DNA from: Kibdelosporangium sp. MJ126-NF4
GTDB taxonomy: Bacteria; Actinomycetota; Actinomycetes; Mycobacteriales; Pseudonocardiaceae
NCBI RefSeq assembly: GCF_000826545.1
Contig: NZ_CDME01000008.1
Coordinates: 62,001-126,000 of the forward strand
Length of the DNA: 64,000 nucleotides
Direction: 5' to 3'
Under the pieces are notes generated by a model, which was not told the origin of the DNA, ran no database searches, and saw nothing but the letters and a program-made list of their open reading frames with translations. Positions 9,041 through 16,843 of the stretch are shown one piece after another. How positions within the stretch are numbered: the stretch's first letter is position 1; every line of letters begins with the position of its first letter. Position numbers and translations under genes: made by a program.

Positions 9041-10927
9041 GTGGACCTGAACTTCTCGTCCTGGATGGCGCTGGAGAGTGCCATGCAGGAAGGAGGCAAA
9101 CGAGTCAGACGGGAGACCGTCCGCCGGATCATCCGGTTCGCTCGGCCGCTGCGCGGTGCCGTCATCGCACTGCTGCTGCTCAGCGCCGTCTCCGCAGTGC
9201 TCGCCGTTGCCACGCCGGTGATCGCGGGCCGGGTCGTCGACGCGATCATGAACAAGGAAGGCAGCAGCATCGTCGTCACCCTCGCGCTGGTGATCGCCGC
9301 GATCGCGGTCGTCGACGCGGTGGTCGGCATGATCGAGCGCTGGCGGTCGGCGAGCGTCGGCGAGGAGCTCATCCTGCGGCTGCGGCAGTCGGTGTTCGAC
9401 CACGTGCAGCGCATGCCGGTCGCCTTCTTCACCAGAACGAGAACGGGCGCGCTGGTCAGCAGGCTGAACAACGACGTGATCGCCGCGCAGCGGGCGTTCA
9501 CGATGACGCTGTCCATGGTCACCAACAACATCATCGCGCTGGTGCTGACGTTGATCGTGATGATCGCGCTGTCGTGGCAGATCACGTTACTGGCGTTGAT
9601 CATGCTGCCGGTGTTCTACCTGCCCGCCCGGCGGATGGGCCGCAGGCTCGCGGGTCTCGAACGCGAGGCGGCCGACCACAACGCGGGGATGACGACGCAG
9701 ATGACCGAGCGCTTCTCAGCGCCGGGCGCCACGCTGATCAAGCTGTTCGGCCGTCCCCAGGACGAGTCGAACGAGTTCGGCAGGCGGGCGCGCAGGGTGC
9801 GGGACATCGGCGTGCGGACAGCGGTGAACCAGTGGCTGTTCATGACAGCCCTGTCGCTGGTGTCCGCGCTGGCGTTGGCGCTGGTGTACGGCCTCGGCGG
9901 ATACCTGTCGCTGGAAGGGCAGCTGGACGCGGGCACAGTGGTGACTCTCGCGTTGCTGCTGACCAGGCTGTACCAGCCGCTCACCGGCCTGGCCAACGCG
10001 CGTGTGGACGTGATGACCGCGCTGGTCAGCTTCGAGCGGGTCTTCGAGGTGCTCGACCTCCCGCCGTTGATCAAGGAGAAGCCGAACGCCAAGACGGTGC
10101 CGGAGGGCCCGGTCTCGGTCGAGTTCGACAACGTCAACTTCGCGTACCCGGCAGCGGACAAGGTGTCCCTCGCCTCCCTCGAGGCCGTGTCGGCGCTCGA
10201 CACGCGCGGCGGTGAGCAGGTGCTGCACGGCATCTCGTTCCGCGCCGAACCGGGGCAACTGGTCGCGCTGGTCGGTTCGTCCGGCGCGGGCAAGTCGACC
10301 ATCGCCTCACTCGCGCCAAGGCTCTACGACGCGGACTCCGGTGCGATCCGACTGGCCGGAGTGGACGTGAAGGACCTGTCGTTCACGTCCATCCGGGACA
10401 CCATGGGCCTGGTGACCCAGGACGGCCACCTGTTCCACGAGTCGATCGGGGCCAACCTGCGCCTGGCCAACCCGACCGCGACCGACGAGGAAATCTGGGA
10501 CTCACTGACCCGAGCCCGCCTCGCCGACCTGGTCCGCTCCCTGCCGGACCAACTCGACACGATCGTCGGCGAACGCGGATACCGCCTCTCCGGCGGCGAA
10601 CGCCAACGGCTGACCATCGCAAGGCTCCTGCTCGCCAAACCCCGCGTGGTGATCCTCGACGAGGCAACCGCCCACCTGGACTCCTCCTCGGAAGCAGCGG
10701 TCCAGGAAGCACTGGTAGAAGCCCTGGCAGGCCGAACAGCACTGGTCATCGCCCACCGCCTGTCCACAGTCCGAGCAGCCGACCTGATCCTCGTCGTCGA
10801 AGCAGGCCGCGTGATCGAACGCGGCACTCACCAACAACTCCTCGCCGCCGAAGGCCGCTACGCGGAGCTCTACCGAACCCAGTTCAACGACCCCCTCCCC
10901 ACCACCCCCAAAGTCCCCACCCCCTAA
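9041..10927 (+). CDS. ABC exporter, fused membrane and ATPase domains
   Basis: 628 residues from GTG 9041, with GGGGAGAG at 9029-9036 as ribosome site. An exporter-type six-helix domain (about 30-335; LLLLSAVSAVLAVATPVIAG, IALVLTLIVMIALSWQITLLALIMLPVFYLPA) precedes an ATPase with Walker A GSSGAGKST (~411), signature LSGGERQR (~516) and Walker B VVILDEATAHLD (~537). About 20 extra residues sit between the first ATPase strands (SLASLEAVSALDTRGGEQ). Likely a homodimeric multidrug or lipid exporter; substrate unknown. A SoxR-like operator upstream suggests induction by redox-active compounds. The last ~300 nt shift to A-ending codons. Confidence 0.9.
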   Translation: MDLNFSSWMALESAMQEGGKRVRRETVRRIIRFARPLRGAVIALLLLSAVSAVLAVATPVIAGRVVDAIMNKEGSSIVVTLALVIAAIAVVDAVVGMIERWRSASVGEELILRLRQSVFDHVQRMPVAFFTRTRTGALVSRLNNDVIAAQRAFTMTLSMVTNNIIALVLTLIVMIALSWQITLLALIMLPVFYLPARRMGRRLAGLEREAADHNAGMTTQMTERFSAPGATLIKLFGRPQDESNEFGRRARRVRDIGVRTAVNQWLFMTALSLVSALALALVYGLGGYLSLEGQLDAGTVVTLALLLTRLYQPLTGLANARVDVMTALVSFERVFEVLDLPPLIKEKPNAKTVPEGPVSVEFDNVNFAYPAADKVSLASLEAVSALDTRGGEQVLHGISFRAEPGQLVALVGSSGAGKSTIASLAPRLYDADSGAIRLAGVDVKDLSFTSIRDTMGLVTQDGHLFHESIGANLRLANPTATDEEIWDSLTRARLADLVRSLPDQLDTIVGERGYRLSGGERQRLTIARLLLAKPRVVILDEATAHLDSSSEAAVQEALVEALAGRTALVIAHRLSTVRAADLILVVEAGRVIERGTHQQLLAAEGRYAELYRTQFNDPLPTTPKVPTP

Positions 10928-10960
10928 CCCACCCAGCCCAGCTCAGCTCAGCCCCAACCT

Positions 10961-11050
10961 GCCCTGCCCTGCCCTGCCCTGCCTTGCCCTGCCCCAGGGG
11001 TTCCGCCGGAATCACCCGAGCTGAGCCGAGCAGAGCCGAGCAGAGCCGAG
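10961..11050. repeat. 5-bp (GCCCT) and 10-bp (CAGAGCCGAG) tandem repeats
   Basis: GCCCT is repeated seven times with two one-base variants (10961-10995); C(A/T)GAGCCGAG is repeated three times (11021-11050). GCTCAGCTC (10941-10949) and GAGCTGAGC (11018-11026) are inverted copies enclosing the first array, so the block may also act as a terminator-like structure after the ABC gene. Confidence 0.75.
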
Positions 11051-11100
11051 CCCGCTCCAGCGACGACGTCGTCGCCAGGCCTGCACAAGCAAAACGCACG

Positions 11101-11146
11101 CCTGTGCAAACCACACCTCTCCGCGCGAATGCACAGGGGTGTGGTT
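11101..11146. repeat. Interleaved palindromes A-B-A'-B'
   Basis: CCTGTGCA (11101-11108) pairs with TGCACAGG (11130-11137), and AACCACACC (11109-11117) pairs with GGTGTGGTT (11138-11146). The pairings interleave, so the two hairpins exclude each other, or could form a pseudoknot if some pairs open. Confidence 0.6.
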
Positions 11147-11156
11147 CGTGGGGTGT

Positions 11157-11290
11157 CCCTCCCGTATGGCCTGGGCGCAGCCATACCACGGCGTGTCGGG
11201 AGGTCGGCCTACGAAACTGGCGTGCCCGGCGCGAGGCGATACCGATCTCCCGGCGCGTCGTGGTTTCCTTTGGCAGGTCATACGGGAGGG
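11157..11290 (+). repeat. Fold-back element, copy 1 (MITE-like or structured RNA)
   Basis: 134 bp bounded by 12-bp inverted termini (CCCTCCCGTATG / its complement at 11279-11290), extended by five more pairs. The inner helix 11186-11207 with 11242-11263 pairs all 22 positions if G.U is allowed: 18 Watson-Crick and 4 wobbles, every wobble being G.U on the plus strand. A 34-nt apical loop contains ACGAAACTGGCGTGCCC. No encoded protein is recognisable. Confidence 0.7.
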
Positions 11291-11503
11291 GCGCCCCACG
11301 CCTCTCTATCACTAGGCCCGGGAAGTTGCGTGGGTTAAGCGAACGGGCGCGAGAAACGAAGTGTTTGTTGTGTCCCCTCTTGGAGGCCTGCCGTCCGGCG
11401 AGGACATGCTTGTCGTGCTACGAGCGAACTCGAGTGTCGGGAGCTAGCCCGACGCGCCGGGCATCCCGATCTCGTCCCTGTGGCGGGCCTTCGGCGGTAG
11501 CGC

Positions 11504-11638
11504 CAGCCCGCAACAGCGCCAGTCACATGTCGGCGGCAGTCACGCGACAGCGCCAGCCCCGAGACGGCTGCAGTCACATGTCGGCTGCAGTCACGCGGCG
11601 GCTGCAGTCACGAGACGGCCGCGCTCACGTGTCTGCGG
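11504..11638. repeat. 17-bp tandem repeat, about eight units
   Basis: Consecutive units start at 11504 (16 nt), 11520, 11537, 11554, 11571, 11588, 11605 and 11622 with an exact 17-bp period. Typical units are CAGTCACATGTCGGCTG, CAGTCACGCGGCGGCTG and CAGTCACGAGACGGCCG. Units are adjacent without spacers, so this is a minisatellite and not a CRISPR array. It lies in the centre of the large inverted repeat. Confidence 0.85.
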
Positions 11639-11769
11639 GGGAAAGAAAAGAAAGAAGTCCTCGCCGGACGGCAGGCCGCCGAGAGGGAAACCAACCCGTG
11701 GTCTGTCCACCCGGTTGGCTCTGCTCACGTGACTTCCCGGGTCCAGTGGTAGAGAGGCGTGGTCGGTTC

Positions 11770-11901
11770 CCTCCCGTATGTCCTGCCGGAGGAAACCACG
11801 ACGTGCCGGGAGATCGGTACCGCCTCGCGCTGGGCACGCCAGTTTCGTGGGCCGACCTCCCGACACGCCGTGGTATGGCTGCGCCCAGGCCATACGGGAG
11901 G
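11770..11901 (-). repeat. Fold-back element, copy 2 (inverted orientation)
   Basis: 132 bp, about 93-95% identical to copy 1 read on the minus strand, with 11-bp inverted termini (11770-11780 and 11891-11901). The same 22-bp inner helix is kept: relative to copy 1 one change (G to A in the right strand) converts a wobble to a Watson-Crick pair, leaving three wobbles. The apical loop differs at three positions. Confidence 0.7.
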
Positions 11902-11934
11902 AAACCAACCACGAACCACCCTCATGCGCTATGC

Positions 11935-12060
11935 GCGCAAGGCCTCTTACGCGCGTGCCCACTTGCGCTGCTTTACTCCCAAGGCCTCTTGTTCGCGTGC
12001 CCACCTGCGCTGCTTTACGCGCAAGGCCTTTGCGCGCGTGCCCACTTGCGCTTGCTTTGC
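11935..12060. repeat. 42-bp tandem repeat, three full units plus a degenerate fourth
   Basis: Units at 11935-11976, 11977-12018 and 12019-12060 are exactly 42 bp each and share AAGGCCT, CGCGTGCCCAC and TGCG(C)TTGCTTT-type blocks; a degenerate fourth runs to about 12099. The period is a multiple of three, but no coding function is evident. Confidence 0.85.
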
Positions 12061-12099
12061 GCGGAGGCCTGGGCTTTCGCGCGACACGCGCTGGCTCGC

Positions 12100-12123
12100 T
12101 TCTTCTTCTTCTTCTTCTTCTTC
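12100..12123. repeat. (TTC)8 microsatellite
   Basis: Eight perfect TTC triplets directly after the degenerate fourth unit of the 42-bp repeat. A pyrimidine/purine tract this long is unusual in such a GC-rich genome and a likely slippage site. Confidence 0.9.
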
Positions 12124-12258
12124 GGCTGGAGGGGTCCCAGCGGTTGCCTGCTGCGGTTATCTTGGCGTGGTCACGTGCGACATCGTCTGTGTACGGGAAC
12201 AGGCCGACTTGGCCGCCGGTTTCGGCTGTGCTGTGCTGGGTAGGGCGTCGGTTGTCTT

Positions 12259-15108
12259 TCAGGAGAGCAGTTCTCTGATGTCGTCTGCGTTCAGGCTTGC
12301 GCCGAACATGTCGCCTTCGTCGAGGACGCTCGCGAACAGCTCGGCTTTTCGCTTCTTCAACGCCATCACCTTTTGCTCGATGGTGTCCTTCGCGATCAGG
12401 CGGTAGACCATCACTGTGCGGGACTGGCCGATTCGGTGTGTGCGGTCGACTGCCTGTGCCTCCGTTGCTGGGTTCCACCATGGGTCCAGTAGGAAGCAGT
12501 AGTCGGCCTCGGTCAGGTTGAGGCCGAAGCCACCGGCTTTGAGGCTGATCAGGAACACGGGTGCGGTGCCGTCCTTGAACTGCTGCACCACTTTGCCTCG
12601 GTCGCGGGTTGTTCCGTCCAGGTAGCAGTAGGGCACGTCCAGTCTTGACCGCACGATCTCCAGGAAGCTGGTGAACTGGCTGAACACCAGCGCGCGGTGG
12701 CCACCTGCGACGACGTCACGCACTTGGTCGAGCAGTGCGTCGATCTTGGCGCACGGCAGATCCCGGTGGTCGTCGTCGATCAGCGCTGGGTGCAGGCTCA
12801 GCTGTCGGAGCATGGTCAGTGACCGGAAGATGGTGAACCGGTTGGCGTTCATGTCCCTGACCATGCCGAGGATGCGCAGGCGTTCTCGTTGCAGGTGGGT
12901 CTGGTAGACCTTTCGGTGCTTGGGATGCAGCTCGACCTCGAGCACCTGTTCCTGCTTGCTCGGCAGGTCACGCGCTACCTGGTCCTTGGTTCTGCGTTTC
13001 ACCAATGGCCTGATCCTGCGACGCAACTGTGCCAGCAGTCCGGGATCGCCGACGCGTTCGATCCGCCTGGCGTAGTACTGCTGGAACCGGACCGGACTGG
13101 GGAACAGGCCCGGCGCCGTGATCGACAGCAGCGACCACAACTCCATCAGGTTGTTCTCCATCGGCGTCCCCGTGATCGCCAGCTTGAACGGGGCGGGCAT
13201 CCGCCTGGCGCACTGGTGCACCTTCGACTGGTGGTTCTTGACCACCTGGGCCTCGTCCATCACCATCCCGGCCCACTCGACCTTCGCGTAACGGTCGATG
13301 TCCAGTCGCATCAACGTGTACGACGTCAGCACTATGTCTGCCCCGTCGATCATCGCCGGGAGGTCCTTGTGCCGCAATGTGTCCGAGATGGACACGACAC
13401 GCAGGCCCGGCGCGAACCTGGCTGCCTCCGTCTGCCACGTCGACACCACGCTGGTCGGCGCCACCACGAGGAACGGCTTGTCGGCGGCCGCGTGGCTGAT
13501 CAGGGCGAGCGTCTGCAGCGTCTTGCCGAGGCCCATGTCGTCGGCGAGGATCCCGCCGAGGTCGTTGTCCCACAGGAAGGCCAGCCAGCGGAATCCGTCG
13601 AGCTGGTAGGGCCGCAGCTCGGCGTCGAGGGACTCGGGAACGTCGTACTCCGGCACCTCGTCCAGCAGTCCGCGGACCTGCCGCCGCCACGCCGTGGCCT
13701 GGCGGTCGACCACGCCTACGTTCGCCAGCTCGTCCCACAGTCCGGCCTGGAACCGGCTGAGCTGCAACGAATCGCTCCTCTGGTCGAGCAGCCCGCGGGC
13801 CTCGACGATCAACCTGTGCAACGCCCGCAGTTCCGGCTTCTGCAAGGAGAAGTAGGCGCCGTCCGGCAACAGCAGGTACTGCTCGTCCCTGGTCAACGCC
13901 AGGAAGACGTCCATGAACGGCACGGCCCGGCCGTCCACGGTGATCGTCACGGTCAGGTCGAACCAGTCCGTCTTGCCCGGGATCTCCTCTGTCGACAGGC
14001 CGATTCGGACCGTGCCCGCCTCGCGGTAGTCCGGCCGCACGCCGATGATCTCGACCTCGACGTCCGCCAGTTCGTCCAGCTGCGGCAGCTCCTCGGTGGT
14101 GAACCGCATGGTTTCCACGTCCCGCAGAGTCGCGGCGGCCGGATCACGCCCGAGACGGGCGAGGATCCCGCGTTCGGACTCGGTGTCCCGGTAGGCCTCG
14201 GGTTCGGCGTCCAGCGGCGCCCGCAGCTCCGTGCCCTCGATCCGGTAGAGCCATTCCCAGTCCAGCTCAAGTTCGTGATCGTCCCGGTAGGACGCGTTCA
14301 GCCGCAGCACGGGGCGGGAGATGCTCGGCGGGGTGAACGAACCGTCCGTGGAGACGAACTCCGCCGTGTGCCGCAGCCTGGGGTAGTAGCGGGTGACGAA
14401 CCGGGCTTTCTCCGCTGGCGGAACGCGCAGCTTGTGCTCGCCGATGACCATGTCCTGCAAGGACTCCGGCGCGGGCTTGGCCAGCTTCGCCAGCCCGATC
14501 CGGCATTCGTCGGCCGATCCGGTCTCGTCGAGCTCCTCGCGGCTGACGTGGACAAGCCCGTGCCCCGCACCGAGAAACCGGACGGCCGCCACCTCGCCCT
14601 GCCCCGCCACACGGATGACCGGGGTGACGAGCAGGCCGTCGTCGCCGGTGACGTCCAGGCACAGCTCAGCGGGGTGGTAGTCGGCGTTGACGAGGGCGAC
14701 ACCGGCTTGGAGCGCCTCGTCCAGCAGGGTCCACAGGTGCCGCGTGTCGAACCGGGCGAGGTCGATGACCTTCTCGTCGCGCGGGATCACGTCCTGTGCC
14801 TTGTAGAGCGCGTACAGCTCGCGCAGGATCCGGACGTGGTCGTCCTGGTAGCCCTCGAACGGGTTCAGCCTGCCCCAGGTGAGCCCGCCGCTGACCCAGC
14901 CGCTGCGGCCCTGCCGCACCAGTTTCGCGAAGACGGTCGGCGCCGGGCCGCGGGCGCGGGACAGCAACGGCTCCGTCGCCAGCGTCAGCTCGATGCCCAG
15001 CGGGGCGCCGCCCTGCTCGGCTGCCGGGCTGAGCAGGGAGCTCAGTGACTGCTCCCAGGTCGATGGCACGACGGTCACGCTAGCTGGCCGCACCGACAGT
15101 CTTGACAT
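12259..15108 (-). CDS. SNF2-family DEAD/DEAH-like helicase (SWI2/SNF2 ATPase)
   Basis: 949 residues from ATG 15108 (MSRLSVRPASVTVVPSTWEQSL). An actinobacterial N-terminal region of ~470 residues precedes the SNF2 ATPase: motif I LADDMGLGKTLQT (~520), DEAQVVKNHQSKVH (~617), TGTPMENNLMELWSLL, and C-terminal lobe with LISLKAGGFGLNLTEAD and DPWWNPATEAQAVDRTHRIGQ (~889). These proteins translocate on duplex DNA in repair or transcription contexts; the specific role is unknown. No ribosome site precedes the ATG and a 17-bp-arm palindrome begins immediately upstream, so the transcript may be leaderless. Divergent from the ArsR-SRPBCC gene. Confidence 0.92.
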   Translation of the reverse strand: MSRLSVRPASVTVVPSTWEQSLSSLLSPAAEQGGAPLGIELTLATEPLLSRARGPAPTVFAKLVRQGRSGWVSGGLTWGRLNPFEGYQDDHVRILRELYALYKAQDVIPRDEKVIDLARFDTRHLWTLLDEALQAGVALVNADYHPAELCLDVTGDDGLLVTPVIRVAGQGEVAAVRFLGAGHGLVHVSREELDETGSADECRIGLAKLAKPAPESLQDMVIGEHKLRVPPAEKARFVTRYYPRLRHTAEFVSTDGSFTPPSISRPVLRLNASYRDDHELELDWEWLYRIEGTELRAPLDAEPEAYRDTESERGILARLGRDPAAATLRDVETMRFTTEELPQLDELADVEVEIIGVRPDYREAGTVRIGLSTEEIPGKTDWFDLTVTITVDGRAVPFMDVFLALTRDEQYLLLPDGAYFSLQKPELRALHRLIVEARGLLDQRSDSLQLSRFQAGLWDELANVGVVDRQATAWRRQVRGLLDEVPEYDVPESLDAELRPYQLDGFRWLAFLWDNDLGGILADDMGLGKTLQTLALISHAAADKPFLVVAPTSVVSTWQTEAARFAPGLRVVSISDTLRHKDLPAMIDGADIVLTSYTLMRLDIDRYAKVEWAGMVMDEAQVVKNHQSKVHQCARRMPAPFKLAITGTPMENNLMELWSLLSITAPGLFPSPVRFQQYYARRIERVGDPGLLAQLRRRIRPLVKRRTKDQVARDLPSKQEQVLEVELHPKHRKVYQTHLQRERLRILGMVRDMNANRFTIFRSLTMLRQLSLHPALIDDDHRDLPCAKIDALLDQVRDVVAGGHRALVFSQFTSFLEIVRSRLDVPYCYLDGTTRDRGKVVQQFKDGTAPVFLISLKAGGFGLNLTEADYCFLLDPWWNPATEAQAVDRTHRIGQSRTVMVYRLIAKDTIEQKVMALKKRKAELFASVLDEGDMFGASLNADDIRELLS

Positions 15109-15152
15109 GCAGCCGTCTGGCTGCCTATCGTAATGGGCAGCCAAACGGCTGC
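15109..15152. promoter_or_regulatory. Palindromic operator between SNF2 and ArsR-SRPBCC genes
   Basis: Arms 15109-15125 (GCAGCCGTCTGGCTGCC) and 15136-15152 are reverse complements with one mismatch, separated by 10 nt (TATCGTAATG) holding -10-like elements on both strands (TACGAT towards the helicase). ArsR-family regulators bind such dyads in their own promoter, so autoregulation and co-control of the helicase gene are likely but inferred. Confidence 0.6.
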
Positions 15153-15169
15153 GTATGTGAGGTGAGGGT

Positions 15170-15985
15170 ATGGACGCGGTGTTCCGGGCGCTGGCTGATC
15201 CGGGTCGTAGACGGCTGCTGGACAGCCTGAACGGCCGCTCCGGGCAGACCCTGCGCGAGCTGTGCGGCGAACTGGACATGGCCCGTCAGTCGGTCAGCAA
15301 GCACCTGGCGATCCTGATCAGCGCCAACCTGGTCACCACTGTCCGGCGGGGCAGGGAGAAGTTGCACTACCTCAACGCCGAGCCCATCAACGCGATCGCT
15401 GAACGCTGGATCAACCAGTACCACAGCGGCCGCGTCCATGCGCTCGCCAACCTGAAGACAGCATTGGAGCAGCACGCGATGGAAAAGCCCGAGTTCGTCT
15501 ACACGACCTACGTCAGCACCTCTGCGGAGAAGCTGTGGCAGGCGCTCACCGAGCCGGAGTTCACCAGGCAGTACTGGGGTGGGCTGGCGCTCGTGTCTGA
15601 CTGGCAGGTCGGTTCACGGGTCGACATGCAGTACGAGGAGGGTGGGCCCGCGGAGGACCACGGCCAGGTCGTGCTGGAGGCCGACCCGTACAGCCGTCTG
15701 TCCTACAGCTGGCACCACTTCCAGCCGATGCACGCCGAGTTCTTCGGCTGGTCGGAGGAGGAGTTCGCCGAGCACGGCAAGGAACGCCGGTCCAAGGTGA
15801 CCTTCCTGCTCGAGCCGACCGACCGCCAGGTCAAACTCACTGTCATCCACGACGACTTCGAGCCGGACAGCATGATGTTCAAGGCCATCAGCGGTCAGTT
15901 GCCGCAGACCGGCGGGTGGCCGGAGCTGCTTTCCGACCTCAAGACCTTGCTCGAGACCGGGACGGTCGCTGTCGCTTCCCGGTAG
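15170..15985 (+). CDS. ArsR-type HTH fused to an SRPBCC (AHSA1) domain
   Basis: 271 residues from ATG 15170, with GAGGTGAGG just upstream. Residues 1-90 are an ArsR winged helix (FRALADPGRRRLLDSL, LCGELDMARQSVSKHLAILISANLV). From ~104, FVYTTYVSTSAEKLWQALTEPEFTRQYWGG starts an SRPBCC hydrophobic-ligand-binding fold that ends in GGWPELLSDLKTLLETG. The fusion suggests a ligand-responsive repressor of its own promoter and of the divergent SNF2 gene. Ligand unknown. A second, separate ArsR plus SRPBCC pair lies at 30.4-31.6 kb. Confidence 0.88.
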   Translation: MDAVFRALADPGRRRLLDSLNGRSGQTLRELCGELDMARQSVSKHLAILISANLVTTVRRGREKLHYLNAEPINAIAERWINQYHSGRVHALANLKTALEQHAMEKPEFVYTTYVSTSAEKLWQALTEPEFTRQYWGGLALVSDWQVGSRVDMQYEEGGPAEDHGQVVLEADPYSRLSYSWHHFQPMHAEFFGWSEEEFAEHGKERRSKVTFLLEPTDRQVKLTVIHDDFEPDSMMFKAISGQLPQTGGWPELLSDLKTLLETGTVAVASR

Positions 15986-15994
15986 CGTGGCCGA

Positions 15995-16843
15995 GTGGCG
16001 GTTACCAGACGTACAGCGATCCTTGGCGGGGCCGGGGTGGCGGTCGTCGGCGCTGGTGCGGCGGCGATTGCCACCCTGTCGGGAGATGACAAGCCTGGGG
16101 CGGTTCAGGTTCCGCCACCGTCGGGAACGTCCACTTCGGGCGGTGCGACCACGTGGACGGCGAAACCCGGGCCGGTCAAGCTCATGTCCAAGGCGCGGGG
16201 CCGCGAGGTCACGGTGATCACGATGGCGCCGGACGGGCACAACCCTGATGATCTGCCCAGATGCGTTGCCCTGCACGGCAGGGGCGGCGACGCGAACTGG
16301 ATGGTTGCCCTCGGTGTCGAGAAGTTCCTCACTGACCTCGTCCGCGCGGGGGGTGCGCCGTTCGCGGTCATCTCCGTCGACGGCGGCACCGAATCCTATT
16401 GGGTCGACGGCAAACCCGGCGACAACCCGCAGGGCATGCTGCTGAACGAACTCGGCCCGATCAAGGCCGCCTTCGGCATCTCCATGGGCGCGTTCGGGTC
16501 GCTGCGGTTCGCGCGCAGCCGCCGTGACCTCAAGGCCGTCGCCGCCATCAGCCCCGCGCTGTTCAGGGACTGGCCGACGGCCAAGTCCAAGCGTGTCTTC
16601 GCCGACCAGAAACACTGGGAGGCCAACGAGCCGCTTCGGCACATCGACGAGATCGCCGGTGTGCCGCTCGGCGTCTGGTGCGGGGCAAGCGATCCGTTCA
16701 TCACCGTGGCCAAAGCCTTTGTCAACCAGGCTCATCCGGTCACATCATCGATCACCCCCGGCGCACACGACAACGCGTACTGGACTCGTGTGCTGCCCGA
16801 GGTGTTGAGGTTCGTCGGCGAGCGGATCAGTCGGGCAGGGTAG
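15995..16843 (+). CDS. Tat-exported esterase-like alpha/beta hydrolase
   Basis: 282 residues from GTG 15995. MAVTRRTAILGGAGVAVVGAGAAAIATLSG is a Tat-type signal with twin Arg. Nucleophile elbow GISMGAFGSLRF (GxSxG), an Asp in CGASDPF and a His in PGAHDNAYW give a plausible catalytic triad of the esterase D/PHB depolymerase-like superfamily. Probably acts outside the membrane; substrate unknown. It starts 9 nt after the ArsR-SRPBCC stop and overlaps the convergent nrnA by 17 nt. Confidence 0.8.
   Translation: MAVTRRTAILGGAGVAVVGAGAAAIATLSGDDKPGAVQVPPPSGTSTSGGATTWTAKPGPVKLMSKARGREVTVITMAPDGHNPDDLPRCVALHGRGGDANWMVALGVEKFLTDLVRAGGAPFAVISVDGGTESYWVDGKPGDNPQGMLLNELGPIKAAFGISMGAFGSLRFARSRRDLKAVAAISPALFRDWPTAKSKRVFADQKHWEANEPLRHIDEIAGVPLGVWCGASDPFITVAKAFVNQAHPVTSSITPGAHDNAYWTRVLPEVLRFVGERISRAG

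Larger units (their letters stand above)
11140..11920. repeat. Imperfect inverted repeat, ~266-bp arms around a 249-bp centre
   Basis: Plus-strand 11140-11405 matches the reverse complement of 11655-11920, from GTGGTTCGTGG at the outer end through the fold-back element to GGCCTGCCGTCCGGCGAGGA at the inner end. Identity is about 95% over the outer 130 bp and falls inwards with several substitutions and indels. The centre (11406-11654) carries the 17-bp tandem repeat. No transposase gene or clear target duplication is visible. Confidence 0.8.
10928..12258. other. Gene-free, repeat-dense 1.33-kb region
   Basis: No frame here has family-like coding content; the long plus-strand open frame crosses all the repeats listed below and is judged spurious. 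In order the stretch holds 5-bp and 10-bp tandem repeats, interleaved palindromes, an imperfect inverted repeat with ~266-bp arms containing two fold-back elements, a 17-bp tandem repeat in the centre, a 42-bp tandem repeat and (TTC)8. It separates the ABC exporter from the 3' end of the SNF2 helicase. Confidence 0.8.

Noticed and set aside
11504..11638. CRISPR array
   Set aside because: Units are adjacent with a constant 17-bp period and no unique spacers; no cas genes nearby.
11157..11901. Insertion sequence
   Set aside because: Terminal inverted repeats are present, but each unit is only ~132 bp with no transposase and no clear target duplication; at most a MITE-like element.
10984..12243. 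Long plus-strand open frame (419 codons) across the intergenic region
   Set aside because: It runs through tandem and inverted repeats, has no recognisable domain, and other frames are equally open; long open frames arise by chance in GC-rich repeats.
12889..15048. Long plus-strand open frame opposite the SNF2 helicase
   Set aside because: Arg/Gln/Val/His-rich antisense translation without family features.
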